Counted from the first letter of the stretch, positions 32,233 to 42,244 are shown. The stretch is 64,000 bases of DNA from Verrucomicrobiota bacterium (GCA_039192515.1 JBCCXA010000001.1:246954-310953), one strand, 5' to 3'. The notes: a model not told the origin generated them from the sequence alone. Program-made: numbers and translations.

Positions 32233-33975
32233 TTACGCCGCGGCAGACTTCTTCCTTAGCTCCTTCTTTATCTTGTCTAATGATAGAGTGTTGATGACGT
32301 CTTGCTTTCTAAGCCATCCTTTGCGCGCTATTTCTGCACCAAAGCGAATGTAACCCAACTGTTCCCGGCGGTGCGCATCTGGAGTGATCGCACATTTGAC
32401 GCCGCTGTCCCGCGCTTTCTTCCACCAACGCCAATCTAAATCCATGCGTTGCGGGCTGGCATTCAATTCAATCCAGGTTCCTGTTTCCGCAGCCGCATCA
32501 ATGATCTTCGACACGTTTACTTGATAGGCTTCACGCCTTAACAAGATGCGTCCAGTCATATGACCCAACATGGTGATGTAGGGATTCTCTATTGCTTTGA
32601 TGATCCTCCGGGTCATTTCATTTTCCGCAAGTGAAAAGGAGTTATGCACCGAGCCAATAACATAATCGAGCTGTCTTAAGATATCATCCTCATAATCTAA
32701 TGACCCATCCTTTAAAATATCACACTCCACTCCTGAAAAAATATAGATCGCATCTTGCTTGTTATTATAGTCATGGATTTCTCTTATTTGTTGTAAGAGT
32801 TGCTCCTCAGAGAGTCCATTTGCTTGGAAAGAACTTTTCGAATGATCTGATATTCCTAGGTAGGATAGGCCCATGCTAGCAGCGGCTTCTGCCATCTCTG
32901 CTAGAGAGTTTCGCCCATCGCTAGCAGTTGTATGGTTATGAAAAGTGCCCTGCAAATCCGTCCATTCTAAAAGTCTTGGTAATGTCTCGGCACTCTCTCG
33001 ATCAGCAACTTCAATTTCGCCCAAGTTTTCTCGTAGCTCTGGTGAAATTTCATCTAGGTCAAGTTGATCAAAGAGTTCTTTTTCATCATTGCATCTCACT
33101 AACGCACCTTTTTCATCTCTTTGAAACAAACCCCACTCGCTAAGTTTCATCCCTCTCTCAATAGCCCGCTGTCTCATGACCACATTGTGCTCTTTACTGC
33201 CCGTAAAGTGGTGAAGTGCATAGGGGAACTGTTCGTCATTTACTACGCGTAAATCACACTGAATGCCACCTTCTAAAATCACACTAGACTTTGTAACGCC
33301 GTGGTTAGTGACTGTTTCAATCAGCTGAAGTGATACAAAATCCTTCATCACAGTTTCAGGCTGATTAGAAGAGGCTATTAGATCTATATCCTTAACCACC
33401 TCTTTTTTCCGACGTAAACTTCCGGCCAGGCTTATTCTACTGACTTGAGGGTGCGCGCGTAATTGATCCACTAGCTCTCCAGCAAGCTCAATAACATCAC
33501 CGTATAGATGCAGATTTTTGTACCTGCGCAATTGCTCGATTCCCTGAAGGATCTTATCTTCTGTTTTCTTTCCAAATCCTTTTAGAGCAGCAAGCTTATG
33601 ATCTCGGCAGGCGCTCTCTAAAGTCTCAATATCTGCTATGGCTAATTCTCTGTAGATTTGTCCCACTTTCTTTGGTCCCATACCAGGAACTTGCATCATC
33701 TGGATAACTCCATGAGGTATGCTTGCTTTAAGGCTCTCGTAATAATCCAGTCTTCCTTCTAATACGAGTGTTTGCAGTTTTTCTTGCAGGGCCTTGCCCA
33801 GTCCCTTGATCTCACCTAATCGGTTTTCATCAACAAGTGTTTTTAGGTCTTCTGACAAAGTCGAGACTATCCTTGCGCCGTTATAATAAGCTCTGCATTT
33901 AAATGGATTTTCACCCTTTATTTCCAACAAAGCACCAATCTCCTCTAATATTTCTGCAACTTCTGCCGTATCCAT
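32233..33975 (-). CDS. polX: DNA polymerase X family protein with PHP domain (PolX)
   Basis: A 580-residue protein of normal PolX length. The N-terminus has helix-hairpin-helix repeats (for example LVDENRLGEIKGLGKALQEKL and VPGMGPKKVGQIYRELAI). The nucleotidyltransferase core has AGSLRRKKEVVKDIDLIAS. The C-terminal PHP domain begins GTFHNHTTASDGRNSLAEMAEAA and has metal-ligand stretches SGVECDIL and TPDAHRREQLG. PolX fills short gaps and uses PHP for 3'-5' exonuclease activity in base excision repair. It is transcribed away from the exporter operon, 63 bp apart. Confidence 0.94.
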   Translation of the reverse strand: MDTAEVAEILEEIGALLEIKGENPFKCRAYYNGARIVSTLSEDLKTLVDENRLGEIKGLGKALQEKLQTLVLEGRLDYYESLKASIPHGVIQMMQVPGMGPKKVGQIYRELAIADIETLESACRDHKLAALKGFGKKTEDKILQGIEQLRRYKNLHLYGDVIELAGELVDQLRAHPQVSRISLAGSLRRKKEVVKDIDLIASSNQPETVMKDFVSLQLIETVTNHGVTKSSVILEGGIQCDLRVVNDEQFPYALHHFTGSKEHNVVMRQRAIERGMKLSEWGLFQRDEKGALVRCNDEKELFDQLDLDEISPELRENLGEIEVADRESAETLPRLLEWTDLQGTFHNHTTASDGRNSLAEMAEAAASMGLSYLGISDHSKSSFQANGLSEEQLLQQIREIHDYNNKQDAIYIFSGVECDILKDGSLDYEDDILRQLDYVIGSVHNSFSLAENEMTRRIIKAIENPYITMLGHMTGRILLRREAYQVNVSKIIDAAAETGTWIELNASPQRMDLDWRWWKKARDSGVKCAITPDAHRREQLGYIRFGAEIARKGWLRKQDVINTLSLDKIKKELRKKSAAA

Positions 33976-34038
33976 ACTTTTAGTGAATATTAAACGCTTG
34001 CTTGCGTCTTTGGAAAAATATTATTAATTTAAGATGAA

Positions 34039-35148
34039 ATGATACGAACACTTACTTTTGCTTTATTCGCCATGATACTCGTGGCCGCAGCAGGCTATTG
34101 GGGGTTGCCGTATCTTCAGGAAGTGCAGGATTCTGCAGCATCCGAAAACCTTCCGGATCTCATTGCCTCAGTAGAAAGACGCTCAATCACTCGAACCGTA
34201 GAAACGGCGGGTGATATCGATCCAGCAGAAAAAGTAGAAGTTAAGGCTGAGGTTTCCGCTAAAATCAAAAGGATTCATTTTGATGTTGGCGATACCGTTA
34301 AAAAAGGTGAATTACTCATTGAGCTAGATGCTCGAGATCTTTTGACCGAAAAAGAAGCTCGCCAGCAAGAAATCACAGGAGCAAAACTTGAGTTGCAAAA
34401 AGCGGAAAGAGACTTTGACCGAAATCAAAAGCTTTTTAAAAAAGAGTTAGTTGCCGAACAAATTTTTCTTGATGCTCGAACCCAGCGAGACATAGCCATT
34501 AATAAATTTGAAAGTGCTAAAACAAGACTACGCCTAGTAGAAGACAAATTTGTCAAAACGAAAATACTCGCACCCATGGACGGTAGCATTTTGACCATGC
34601 CGGTGATTGAGGGTCAAGTGGTTGTCGCTGCTGCCAGTGTCAATTCTGGAACCGTTCTTATGGAAATTGCCCAACTTGATAAAATGCTCATCATCTCACA
34701 TGTGGGGCAGGTTGATGTCACTTGGTTAGAGTCCAATATGTCAGCTAACTTCACCGTAGATTCAATGCCTGGGAAAGTTATGAATGCAAAAATTTCCGAA
34801 ATATCCCCGGTAGCTAGCATCAAAAGAAACATCAAAGGCTTCACGGTTGAAATGACCATCAATACGCCGGATCCAAGAATCCGACCTGGCATGACAGCTA
34901 TGGTGTCCGTGCCCGTTGAAACTGCAAATGATGTCCTAACGGTCCCCCTTGCTGCAGTCTTCAAGGATGAAGACGATAAGAAAGTCGCTTACGTCCGTGA
35001 CACACAAGAACCACCCCATGTTGAAAAGAGAGAAGTTGAAGTTGGGCTTTCCAATATCAACTATGCAGAAATTAAATCAGGACTTTCCGAGCAAGATACA
35101 GTGCTCCTTACTCGACCTAAAATTGAGTATCATGTCAAAGGAAGCTAG
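34039..35148 (+). CDS. Periplasmic adaptor protein of a MacAB-type exporter
   Basis: A 369-residue protein with an N-terminal anchor helix (about 4-20). The barrel/lipoyl half begins RRSITRTVETAGDIDPAEKVEVKAEVSAKIKRIHFDVGDTVKKGELLIELD; a coiled-coil hairpin follows (about 110-170). The second lipoyl half is KILAPMDGSILTMPVIEGQVV. The C-terminal barrel ends ILTRPKIEYHVKGS-like. This is a HlyD/MacA-type membrane fusion protein linking an inner-membrane pump to an outer-membrane channel. The ATPase and two permeases follow, so the unit is a tripartite ABC exporter of unknown substrate. Confidence 0.88.
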   Translation: MIRTLTFALFAMILVAAAGYWGLPYLQEVQDSAASENLPDLIASVERRSITRTVETAGDIDPAEKVEVKAEVSAKIKRIHFDVGDTVKKGELLIELDARDLLTEKEARQQEITGAKLELQKAERDFDRNQKLFKKELVAEQIFLDARTQRDIAINKFESAKTRLRLVEDKFVKTKILAPMDGSILTMPVIEGQVVVAAASVNSGTVLMEIAQLDKMLIISHVGQVDVTWLESNMSANFTVDSMPGKVMNAKISEISPVASIKRNIKGFTVEMTINTPDPRIRPGMTAMVSVPVETANDVLTVPLAAVFKDEDDKKVAYVRDTQEPPHVEKREVEVGLSNINYAEIKSGLSEQDTVLLTRPKIEYHVKGS

Positions 35149-35186
35149 ACCTCCTACTGTGTTTTAGCAGTCGGTAAATTAAACTC

Positions 35187-35912
35187 GTGTCAACACTTCT
35201 AGAACTCAAACAAGTCAGCAGGATCTATCGGATGGGCAACAATGAAGTCCGAGCTCTGGATGATGTTTCTCTCAGTATAAAGAAAGGAGAATACGTCTCT
35301 ATCATTGGTCCTTCAGGGTCAGGTAAATCCACCATGATGCATTTATTAGGCTGTCTTGATACGCCTAGTAAAGGCTCTGTAACTTTGGATGGAATTGACG
35401 TTAGCAAGGCGTCTGCGACTTCTCTTGCCAAGATTCGCAACCAAAAACTGGGCTTTGTCTTCCAGAGCTTTAATCTTCTTCCTAAGCTTAATGTTTTTGA
35501 GAATGTGGAGTTGCCTTTAGTCTATGCCGGAATCAAGGCTAAGATCCGACGTGAGAAAGTTCACGAGGCTCTGAAAGCTGTGCAGCTCGAAAAAAGAGTT
35601 TCGCATCGGCCCACCCAATTATCAGGTGGACAAAATCAACGGGTAGCCATTGCAAGAGCACTCGTTAATGATCCCAAACTCATTTTAGCTGATGAACCTA
35701 CAGGGGCTCTGGATTCCAAAACTGGAGAAGCTATTTTGGAACTGTTCCGTAGTATCCATGAACAAGGAAATACAGTAGCTCTCGTTACCCATGACTCCAA
35801 GATAGCTGCAGAAACTCCTCGGAGAATCGAACTGCTAGATGGTAAAGTTGTCAAAGACCATCTACGAAGTGTTTGCAGTTCGTTCTCTTCTGGCAGGGAC
35901 CAGGTAGCATGA
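35187..35912 (+). CDS. ABC transporter ATPase (MacB/LolD-like)
   Basis: A 241-residue ATPase from a GTG start (MSTLLELKQVSRIYRMGNNEVRALDDVSLSIKKGEY). Walker A is GPSGSGKS, the signature is LSGGQNQRVAIARAL and Walker B is LILADEPTGALDSKTGE. These features are typical of the MacB/LolD/FtsE group, which drives mechanotransmission-type exporters. It overlaps the first permease gene by 4 bp (ATGA, 35909-35912), indicating translational coupling. The substrate is unknown. Confidence 0.93.
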   Translation: MSTLLELKQVSRIYRMGNNEVRALDDVSLSIKKGEYVSIIGPSGSGKSTMMHLLGCLDTPSKGSVTLDGIDVSKASATSLAKIRNQKLGFVFQSFNLLPKLNVFENVELPLVYAGIKAKIRREKVHEALKAVQLEKRVSHRPTQLSGGQNQRVAIARALVNDPKLILADEPTGALDSKTGEAILELFRSIHEQGNTVALVTHDSKIAAETPRRIELLDGKVVKDHLRSVCSSFSSGRDQVA

Positions 35913-37153
35913 ATTTGTTTCTGAATTTAATGGAGGGCATTCGTGAAGCTAGTGCCAATAAGTTTCGCTCATTCTTGACAACTCTTAGTATCTCGCTTGG
36001 CGTGTCTTCCCTTTTCGCTATGTTTGCGATCACCGAAGGTATAGCCACGGAATACAAAAACAGTTTATTACGCTACGGTAAGCTCAATCGAGTTCGAATT
36101 ATGAACCAGGAACTGCCACCGGAAAAAAAAAGTCTAGAGGAGCTGGCTGTGGGAAGAACCTACAGGGACGCAGTTGCACTTAGAGGATTACCTTTACTGT
36201 CCGCAGTTTCACCAGAATTGAAAGCAGATATAGAAGGCCGAATTAGCTATAAAGGTCATGTCGCTTTCGAAGACCCAAGGGGTGTGGAGAATGACTACTT
36301 AATAACAGAAAATGTTCGAGTTGCTAAGGGGCGCTTTTTTGCTCACTTAGATCACGTTAATCGACATAGAGTAGCAGTCATAGGACCAAGAATAATCGAA
36401 GAACTCTGGCCTGGCCAAGAGGATCCTGAAGTTTTGGGAGAGAAAATTTTGATAGATGGGATTTCATTTCAAATCATAGGCACCTTTGCGTCTACAGGAC
36501 TTTTCTGGAAAGATGATCGTGTCTGTATTCCGTTTAGCACCATGCTCGATACTTTTGCTTCTGCTAAAGTTGTCAATGAAGTAGATGAAGGACCGCAAAA
36601 TAGACTGCATTCTCTAGGCGTGGAAATTAGGGATTTAGCTTATTATGAAGACGCCCTGGAACAAATGCGAAAGATTCTCATGATAACTCATCATGGAATT
36701 GAAGATTTTGGTTTCGTGACGATGGAGGAGTATTTTAGCAAGATGGATAATCGTATCTTTGGGATACGGCTGAGTGGAGGCATTATTTCCTTGGTCAGTC
36801 TTATCGTTGGTGGTGTTGGTATTACCAACATTATGTTAGCATCTATCAAGCAGCGCATTAGAGAATTAGGTATTCGACTTGCTATTGGTGCGAGGCCTTG
36901 GGATGTATTCGTTCAAATCATGATAGAAGCTTTGGTGCTTTCATGTATAGGTGGCTCTATAGGGCTAATTCTTGGGTGGGGCGCTGTTCATTTTTTACAG
37001 ATCATTGCTCCCTCAGACACTGAGTCGATTATTAGATTTTATGCACTGCTTCTCAGCTTTGCGTCCGCAGTCACCGTAGGATTGGTTTCAGGGATCTATC
37101 CTGCTTTTAGAGCTTCACAGCTTAACCCAATAGAAGCACTCAAATACGAATAG
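35909..37153 (+). CDS. MacB-like ABC permease 1
   Basis: The ATG at 35909 overlaps the ATPase stop and gives a 414-residue product. The layout is MacB/FtsX: TM1 at about 22-45 (FRSFLTTLSISLGVSSLFAMFAI), a large periplasmic domain, and three C-terminal helices. Conserved text includes GGVGITNIMLASIKQRIRELGIRLAIGARPWDV and a final SGIYPAFRASQLNPIEALKYE. It lacks the fused ATPase of true MacB. It is probably paired as a heterodimer with the next gene. Confidence 0.9.
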   Translation: MNLFLNLMEGIREASANKFRSFLTTLSISLGVSSLFAMFAITEGIATEYKNSLLRYGKLNRVRIMNQELPPEKKSLEELAVGRTYRDAVALRGLPLLSAVSPELKADIEGRISYKGHVAFEDPRGVENDYLITENVRVAKGRFFAHLDHVNRHRVAVIGPRIIEELWPGQEDPEVLGEKILIDGISFQIIGTFASTGLFWKDDRVCIPFSTMLDTFASAKVVNEVDEGPQNRLHSLGVEIRDLAYYEDALEQMRKILMITHHGIEDFGFVTMEEYFSKMDNRIFGIRLSGGIISLVSLIVGGVGITNIMLASIKQRIRELGIRLAIGARPWDVFVQIMIEALVLSCIGGSIGLILGWGAVHFLQIIAPSDTESIIRFYALLLSFASAVTVGLVSGIYPAFRASQLNPIEALKYE

Positions 37154-37164
37154 TCGCAACTAGG

Positions 37165-38529
37165 ATGAATTTCTCGATTGGCTTATTGGAGGGATTGCGC
37201 GGACTGTGGTCCTATAAATTTAGATCCTGTTTGACTTTGTTAGGCATGATTCTAGGAGTTGCATCCCTATTTGCCATGCTTGCTATCACCAACGGTATGA
37301 CCTTCGAGATGTTGGAAGGCTATCGAGAAATGGGGACTCTGGAGAGAGTTACAGTCGTCAAGGCAGATCCTCCAGCTCATCAGGAGCACCTCGCAGATCA
37401 GAATATAGGCCTTGTTTATGAAGATGCCGTGGCACTAAAACAAAACCCCTTCTTCACTTGGGTCTGTCCCTTGATTGAGATGGGAGTGAACGCCAGGTAT
37501 CAGGACAGAAGAAGCAATGCCATACTCTATGGCTGCACTTATGATTTTCTAGTAATGGATCGACACGTTGTTGCTCAGGGCAGATTTTTTAGCGACCTTG
37601 ACATGATAAACCAGCACCGTGTGGCAGTCGTTGGATACCGTATTGCCAAAGAGCTATGGAACCAACCCGAAAGAGATAGCGTAGGATCCACCATTCTTAT
37701 CAACGGCACGAGTTTCAAAATCATAGGACTTTTTGAGGAGTATCTCACCGAACAAGCCAAGCGTGAACGCGAAACCGGATTTTCCAAAAAGATCGAAGAG
37801 AAACGCCAGCAAAGAATGAAACGAAGAAAAAAGAGACCATGGCAAGATCCCTTTTATAAAAAAAATAATGCTATAGCCATACCACTCACCACAGCGATTG
37901 GCACTTTCCGTTCCACGACCATGGTGAATAAGAAAGGTAGTAATACGAGCTCTAAGGAGGATCTTGGCCCAGACCCCACCCTTTCGTCTTTGCAAGTCGG
38001 CATCCCAAGTTTCAACCAAATTAATGAAGCCAAGGATATAATCCGTCAGACCTTATTATTCACTCACAATGGAGTGGAAAATTTTGAGCTTGAAACCAAA
38101 GAAGACGAAGTAGCCGAGATTGAGAAGCAGATTTTCTCTACCAGAGTAAATGGGCTGTTTATTGCAGGTATAGGTCTGTTGGTCGGAGGTTTAGGGATTA
38201 CCAATATTATGCTTGCGACTATGGTAGACCGAATTCGCGAGATTGGTATCCGCAGAGCAATAGGTGCTCAGCCTGGCGATGTCTTTATTCAGTTTATTCT
38301 AGAATCGACGATGCTCTCTCTATTAGGTGGAGTTGCAGGCGTCTTCACAGGTTGGGGACTTCTTCAATTGATTATGGTCTTGGCTCCACTCAGTGCAACA
38401 CCTATGATTGAAATGTCTGCAATTATAATAAGCTTTACGTCGTCGGCTATTGTAGGTCTCGCTGCTGGTATCTACCCAGCCGTGAAAGCCTCGTCTCTGA
38501 ACGTCTTAGAAGCTTTGAATTTTGAATAA
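37165..38529 (+). CDS. MacB-like ABC permease 2
   Basis: A 454-residue paralogue of the preceding permease (FRSCLTLLGMILGVASLFAML near the start; GGLGITNIMLATMVDRIREIGIRRAIGAQPGDV; SLNVLEALNFE at the end). It carries an extra, highly basic segment in its periplasmic domain at about residues 193-235 (for example EKRQQRMKRRKKRPWQDPFYK). The two permeases likely form a heterodimer energised by the ATPase at 35187. Eleven bp separate it from permease 1. Confidence 0.9.
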   Translation: MNFSIGLLEGLRGLWSYKFRSCLTLLGMILGVASLFAMLAITNGMTFEMLEGYREMGTLERVTVVKADPPAHQEHLADQNIGLVYEDAVALKQNPFFTWVCPLIEMGVNARYQDRRSNAILYGCTYDFLVMDRHVVAQGRFFSDLDMINQHRVAVVGYRIAKELWNQPERDSVGSTILINGTSFKIIGLFEEYLTEQAKRERETGFSKKIEEKRQQRMKRRKKRPWQDPFYKKNNAIAIPLTTAIGTFRSTTMVNKKGSNTSSKEDLGPDPTLSSLQVGIPSFNQINEAKDIIRQTLLFTHNGVENFELETKEDEVAEIEKQIFSTRVNGLFIAGIGLLVGGLGITNIMLATMVDRIREIGIRRAIGAQPGDVFIQFILESTMLSLLGGVAGVFTGWGLLQLIMVLAPLSATPMIEMSAIIISFTSSAIVGLAAGIYPAVKASSLNVLEALNFE

Positions 38530-38540
38530 GAATAGAGAAA

Positions 38541-39908
38541 TTGAGTACGATTGAATATAACGAATGGATCATTAGCAGTTGTTTAGAGGCAGGCTGGATT
38601 GACGATGAGGCAGGTCAAAGGTTGACACAAGCAGTCGCTCATTTAGGGGGGAATATTCCTGTCCTAGACCTCATGGAAGAACAAGAAATTCTTCCTAAAA
38701 GCAAACTTGAAAGACTCAAAACACTCATTCAAGAGCACCAAAGTCAGTCAAATGGTGCATCTGAAGACAAAAAAGGCACCGCCCAAGAAAGCACTTCTCA
38801 TTCGCTTACTTCTTCCGCCGCCCCTCAAACCACGCACTCCCTATTAGAGTTTATTCGCCAAGCTATTTCTTATCATGCATCGGACCTTCATATAGGTCCC
38901 CACAGCCCTCCATTTATGAGACGCTTTGGAGCTCTGCAGCCCCTAAGTCCGGATTACTCCAAACTAACACCTGATGATTCAGAAGCCTTAGCTAGACAGT
39001 TTTTAACCCCTAAACAAATCAAATCCGTTGAAGAGGAGGGGTCTATAGATTTCTGTTACACGGCAGATGGCATTGCCAGGTTACGGGCCTCTGTTATTCG
39101 TCAGAGGAGAGGCTGGGAATGCGTATTTCGCATTATAGCAGAAAAAATCCTGACTATGCAAGAGATTGGCCTGCCTCCGGTATGCTATGAAATGGTTCGT
39201 TACCACAATGGTCTGATCTTAGTCACGGGCCCTGTCTCAAGTGGCAAGACCACCACACTTGCGGCTATGGTAAACCAAATTAACCATGAGCGAAAAGAAC
39301 ATATCATTACCTTAGAGGAACCTATAGAGTATGTGTTTCCTCCTGCGGGTTGCCAAATTACTCAGCGTGAAATTCGTCAACACACCGAATCTTTCGCAAC
39401 GGCACTGAAAGGATCATTGAGGCAAGACCCAGATGTGATCATGGTGGGAGAAATGAGAGACTTAGAGACTATATCCTTAGCCATCACAGCATCTGAAACG
39501 GGCCACTTGGTGTTAGCTACCTTGCACACCTCAACCGCAGCACGCACCATGCAAAGGTTGTTAGATGTATTTCCCTCAAATCAACAAGCACAAATTCGCA
39601 CCATGGTCTCGGAATCTATCCGCGGGGTCATCTGTCAAAAACTCGTTCCCAGACTAGATGGGTCCGGACGCATCCTAGCCTTAGAAATCATGACGAACAC
39701 TCCAGCAATTTCTAACCTCATTCGCGAAGGTCAAAACTTTCAAATTCCAGGGATGATGCAAATTGGACGTAACCAAGGTATGATGCTTATGGATGATTCC
39801 CTGATAGAGCTTGCGAAGCAAGGGGTCATAGCAGGGCAAGCTGCATATAATCGGGCTGAAAATAAAAAACTCATGGCAGCCGCCTTAGCTGCAGAAGGCA
39901 TAAACTAA
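38541..39908 (+). CDS. PilT/PilU-type twitching ATPase 1
   Basis: A 455-residue protein from a TTG start. About 110 N-terminal residues (helical, then Ser/Gln-rich) precede the normal PilT start at LLEFIRQAISYHASDLHIG. Motifs are Walker A GPVSSGKTTTL, the Asp box EHIITLEEPIEYVF, Walker B DVIMVGEMRD, the His box TGHLVLATLHTSTAARTMQRLLDVFP, and a final NLIREGQN. These are hallmarks of type IV pilus retraction ATPases in the cytoplasm. It is followed immediately by a second paralogue, as in pilT-pilU pairs. Confidence 0.9.
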   Translation: MSTIEYNEWIISSCLEAGWIDDEAGQRLTQAVAHLGGNIPVLDLMEEQEILPKSKLERLKTLIQEHQSQSNGASEDKKGTAQESTSHSLTSSAAPQTTHSLLEFIRQAISYHASDLHIGPHSPPFMRRFGALQPLSPDYSKLTPDDSEALARQFLTPKQIKSVEEEGSIDFCYTADGIARLRASVIRQRRGWECVFRIIAEKILTMQEIGLPPVCYEMVRYHNGLILVTGPVSSGKTTTLAAMVNQINHERKEHIITLEEPIEYVFPPAGCQITQREIRQHTESFATALKGSLRQDPDVIMVGEMRDLETISLAITASETGHLVLATLHTSTAARTMQRLLDVFPSNQQAQIRTMVSESIRGVICQKLVPRLDGSGRILALEIMTNTPAISNLIREGQNFQIPGMMQIGRNQGMMLMDDSLIELAKQGVIAGQAAYNRAENKKLMAAALAAEGIN

Positions 39909-40985
39909 ATGACGTTATCTTCCCCTAATAAAATAGACGGATTATTTAACATCTTAGTATCAAACGATGGTTCAGACCTCCATCTATCTGAAGGCCAACC
40001 TCCTAAAATCCGTAAACATGGAGATATCAGTGCTATCCGGCAAGAACCTCTTACTCGAAGTGAGTTAGATACTCTCTTGTCAGAGATTTGTCTCCCTAAA
40101 AGGTGGAATCATTTCTTAGAGACCGGCGATCTAGACTTTGCATACGAAATGGATGAAGATTCTCGTTTTCGCTGTAACTACCATAAGCATTTAAATGGCT
40201 ACGGAGCCATATTTCGCCTCATTCCCAACCGCATTAAGACATTAAGAGAGCTCAACTTACCCGGTATCATTCAGACTTTTGGAGATATTCACTCAGGCTT
40301 AGTTCTTGTGACAGGACCTACAGGATCTGGTAAATCAACTACGTTGGCTGCCATCATGGACTACATTAACACAACTTACGCTAAGCACATTGTCACTATT
40401 GAAGAGCCTATTGAATTTGTTCACCACAACAGAAATAGCATCATTACCCAGCGTGAAGTGCCCAATGACACTACAACATTTTTCGATGGCCTGAAGGCAG
40501 CTCTACGGGAAGATGCTGATGTTATTCTCGTTGGTGAGCTGCGTGATCTAGAAACCATATCATTGGCTCTCACTGCTGCTGAAACAGGTGTCCTTGTCTT
40601 TGCCACGCTGCACACCAATAATGCTCGCAAAACGATAGACCGCATCATTGACGCATATCCCGCAGATGAACAGGAGCTAGTGCGAACGATGCTTTCCACT
40701 TCATTACGAGGGGTTGTCGCCCAGCTTCTTATGAGAACTCGTGATGGGAAAGGAAGAGTAGCCGTTAATGAAATCATGAAAGCCAATGCCGCAGTTTCAG
40801 CTATCATTAGAGAGGGCTCGACCGTTAAACTGCAGGATACGATCAAGACGGGAAAGCAAGAAGGTATGCAACTTATGGACGATGCTATTGACGAACTTTT
40901 GAAAAAAGGAATCATATCTGGGCACGAGGCCTATATGAAGTCTATTGACAAGAGCCGTTTTGCTCATGTTATAGACCAGAGGTAA
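39909..40985 (+). CDS. PilT-type twitching ATPase 2
   Basis: A 358-residue protein, close to the usual PilT length (about 345-370). It has DLHLSEGQPPKIRKHGD at the start, Walker A GPTGSGKSTTL, HIVTIEEPIEFVH, Walker B DVILVGELRD, and VLVFATLHTNNARKTIDRIIDAYP. The C-terminus has AIIREGSTVKLQDTIKTGKQEGMQLMDDAI. The ATG is immediately after the stop of the first ATPase gene. Together they probably drive type IV pilus retraction; no pilus structural gene lies in this window. Confidence 0.92.
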   Translation: MTLSSPNKIDGLFNILVSNDGSDLHLSEGQPPKIRKHGDISAIRQEPLTRSELDTLLSEICLPKRWNHFLETGDLDFAYEMDEDSRFRCNYHKHLNGYGAIFRLIPNRIKTLRELNLPGIIQTFGDIHSGLVLVTGPTGSGKSTTLAAIMDYINTTYAKHIVTIEEPIEFVHHNRNSIITQREVPNDTTTFFDGLKAALREDADVILVGELRDLETISLALTAAETGVLVFATLHTNNARKTIDRIIDAYPADEQELVRTMLSTSLRGVVAQLLMRTRDGKGRVAVNEIMKANAAVSAIIREGSTVKLQDTIKTGKQEGMQLMDDAIDELLKKGIISGHEAYMKSIDKSRFAHVIDQR

Positions 40986-41045
40986 GTCTGACCAAGTGTA
41001 ATGATTCCAATATCCCCCTCCTCTCCCAAATATAATTAGAGCTCC

Positions 41046-41834
41046 ATGAAAATTGACTTTATTTCATTAGAACAAGAATTGATCAATGTCCTAGGACTAG
41101 ATGGTGGCGAAGTAACTGCCGAGAAATTTCATTCCTTTCTCTATAGATATTTTCAGCCTGAGGTGTCAGAGTCTATAACAAAAAATATCCTGAAAGATCT
41201 TTCTTTCTTTATTGAGCATGACCCGGCTTCCAATGAATATACGGAGTTTCAAGTTCTCAGTGTGCGCCGGGGTATGGCTGCTATAGCAACACACAGAATC
41301 TTTCAAGCTCTTCTTGAATTGGACCCTAACCACTTATATGAAATAGAGCTCATCGCTAAGCATGTGCAAAAAGACACTAATGTAGAGATCCACCCATTAG
41401 CAAAAATTGCGAGCCCGTTTGCTATGGATCATGGGCATAGCACAGTCATTGGCGCTACAAGTCAAATTGAGCCAAGAGTCTTTATGTATCACAGCGTGAC
41501 CTTGGGCGCATCTAACCTGGCAGCCAAATCTGGACGAAGACACCCTAAGGTGGGACAGAACGTTTTTTTTGGTAACGGTTCTCAAGTTCTAGGCCCGTCT
41601 ATTATAGGAGAATACACCTACCTGGCCGCAGGCGTTATTGTTAGAGATTCTCTTATTAATCCTCATGTCCATATTTCTATGAGAGTTCGTGTAGCTGGTG
41701 TCGTGATTCCGTCATACACTAAAGTTCTTGGTGAACATCCCGAAGATCGAAGCCGGTATTGGGTGCAAGCAGAAAACGATGACGAACCGAAATGGGTATC
41801 TTTTCAAAAATTTATTTCAGACTCCATTGCCTGA
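41046..41834 (+). CDS. Serine O-acetyltransferase-like (CysE family) protein
   Basis: A 262-residue protein. The N-terminal helical half leads to a left-handed beta-helix built of hexapeptide repeats: VEIHPLAKIASPFAMDHGHSTVIGATSQIEPRVFMYHSVTLGA, then VGQNVFFGNGSQVLGPSIIGEYTYLAAGVIV. The HPLA...DHGH spacing is that of CysE, which acetylates L-serine for cysteine synthesis. The catalytic region resembles but does not exactly copy the standard DHG-tGiVIGET, so another acyl acceptor is possible. Its stop overlaps the next start (TGATG). Confidence 0.8.
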   Translation: MKIDFISLEQELINVLGLDGGEVTAEKFHSFLYRYFQPEVSESITKNILKDLSFFIEHDPASNEYTEFQVLSVRRGMAAIATHRIFQALLELDPNHLYEIELIAKHVQKDTNVEIHPLAKIASPFAMDHGHSTVIGATSQIEPRVFMYHSVTLGASNLAAKSGRRHPKVGQNVFFGNGSQVLGPSIIGEYTYLAAGVIVRDSLINPHVHISMRVRVAGVVIPSYTKVLGEHPEDRSRYWVQAENDDEPKWVSFQKFISDSIA

Positions 41835-42244
41835 TGAACAACCTTATGATGACTAAGAAAAGGGCAGCACATCAACACAGTCAATCATCCTTACAGATCT
41901 TTGCTAAGGATCTGGTAAGGCGCTCACGCTCTAAGTGCGAGCTATGTCAAAAAGCTGACCGGCTCTTCGTTTATGAGGTGCCACCAGTCCCTGCAGAACC
42001 AGATTTCGAGAAATGCATTTTCATTTGCCAAGGATGTCTTAGGCAAATCGAGAAGCCTAAAGAACTTGACCCGCGTTACTGGAAGTGTCTGCGCGAAACC
42101 ATATGGAGCGAAGTGCCAGCTATCCAAATCATGGCAGGTAGAATGCTAAAAAGACTTTCTGCTTTAGCGCCTTGGGCCTCGGAAGTCCTAGAGGAAGTCT
42201 ACCTGGAGGAAGAAATTTTAGAGGCAATCAACGAAGTAGATTAA
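41834..42244 (+). CDS. PhnA-like zinc-ribbon protein
   Basis: The ATG at 41834 overlaps the preceding stop (TGATG), giving 136 residues. It contains RRSRSKCELCQKADRLFVYEVPPVP and then CIFICQGCLRQIE, two CxxC pairs forming a zinc ribbon, and YWKCLRETIWSEVPAIQIMAGRML. This matches PhnA-type proteins of Bacteroidetes and others. Despite the name, a role in phosphonate metabolism is not established. Coupling to the CysE-like gene suggests shared regulation rather than a shared pathway. Confidence 0.77.
   Translation: MNNLMMTKKRAAHQHSQSSLQIFAKDLVRRSRSKCELCQKADRLFVYEVPPVPAEPDFEKCIFICQGCLRQIEKPKELDPRYWKCLRETIWSEVPAIQIMAGRMLKRLSALAPWASEVLEEVYLEEEILEAINEVD

Noticed and set aside
40421..40915. Long minus-strand frame inside the second PilT gene
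   Set aside because: Shadow of the strongly conserved pilT-type frame; it has no ribosome site and no family motif.
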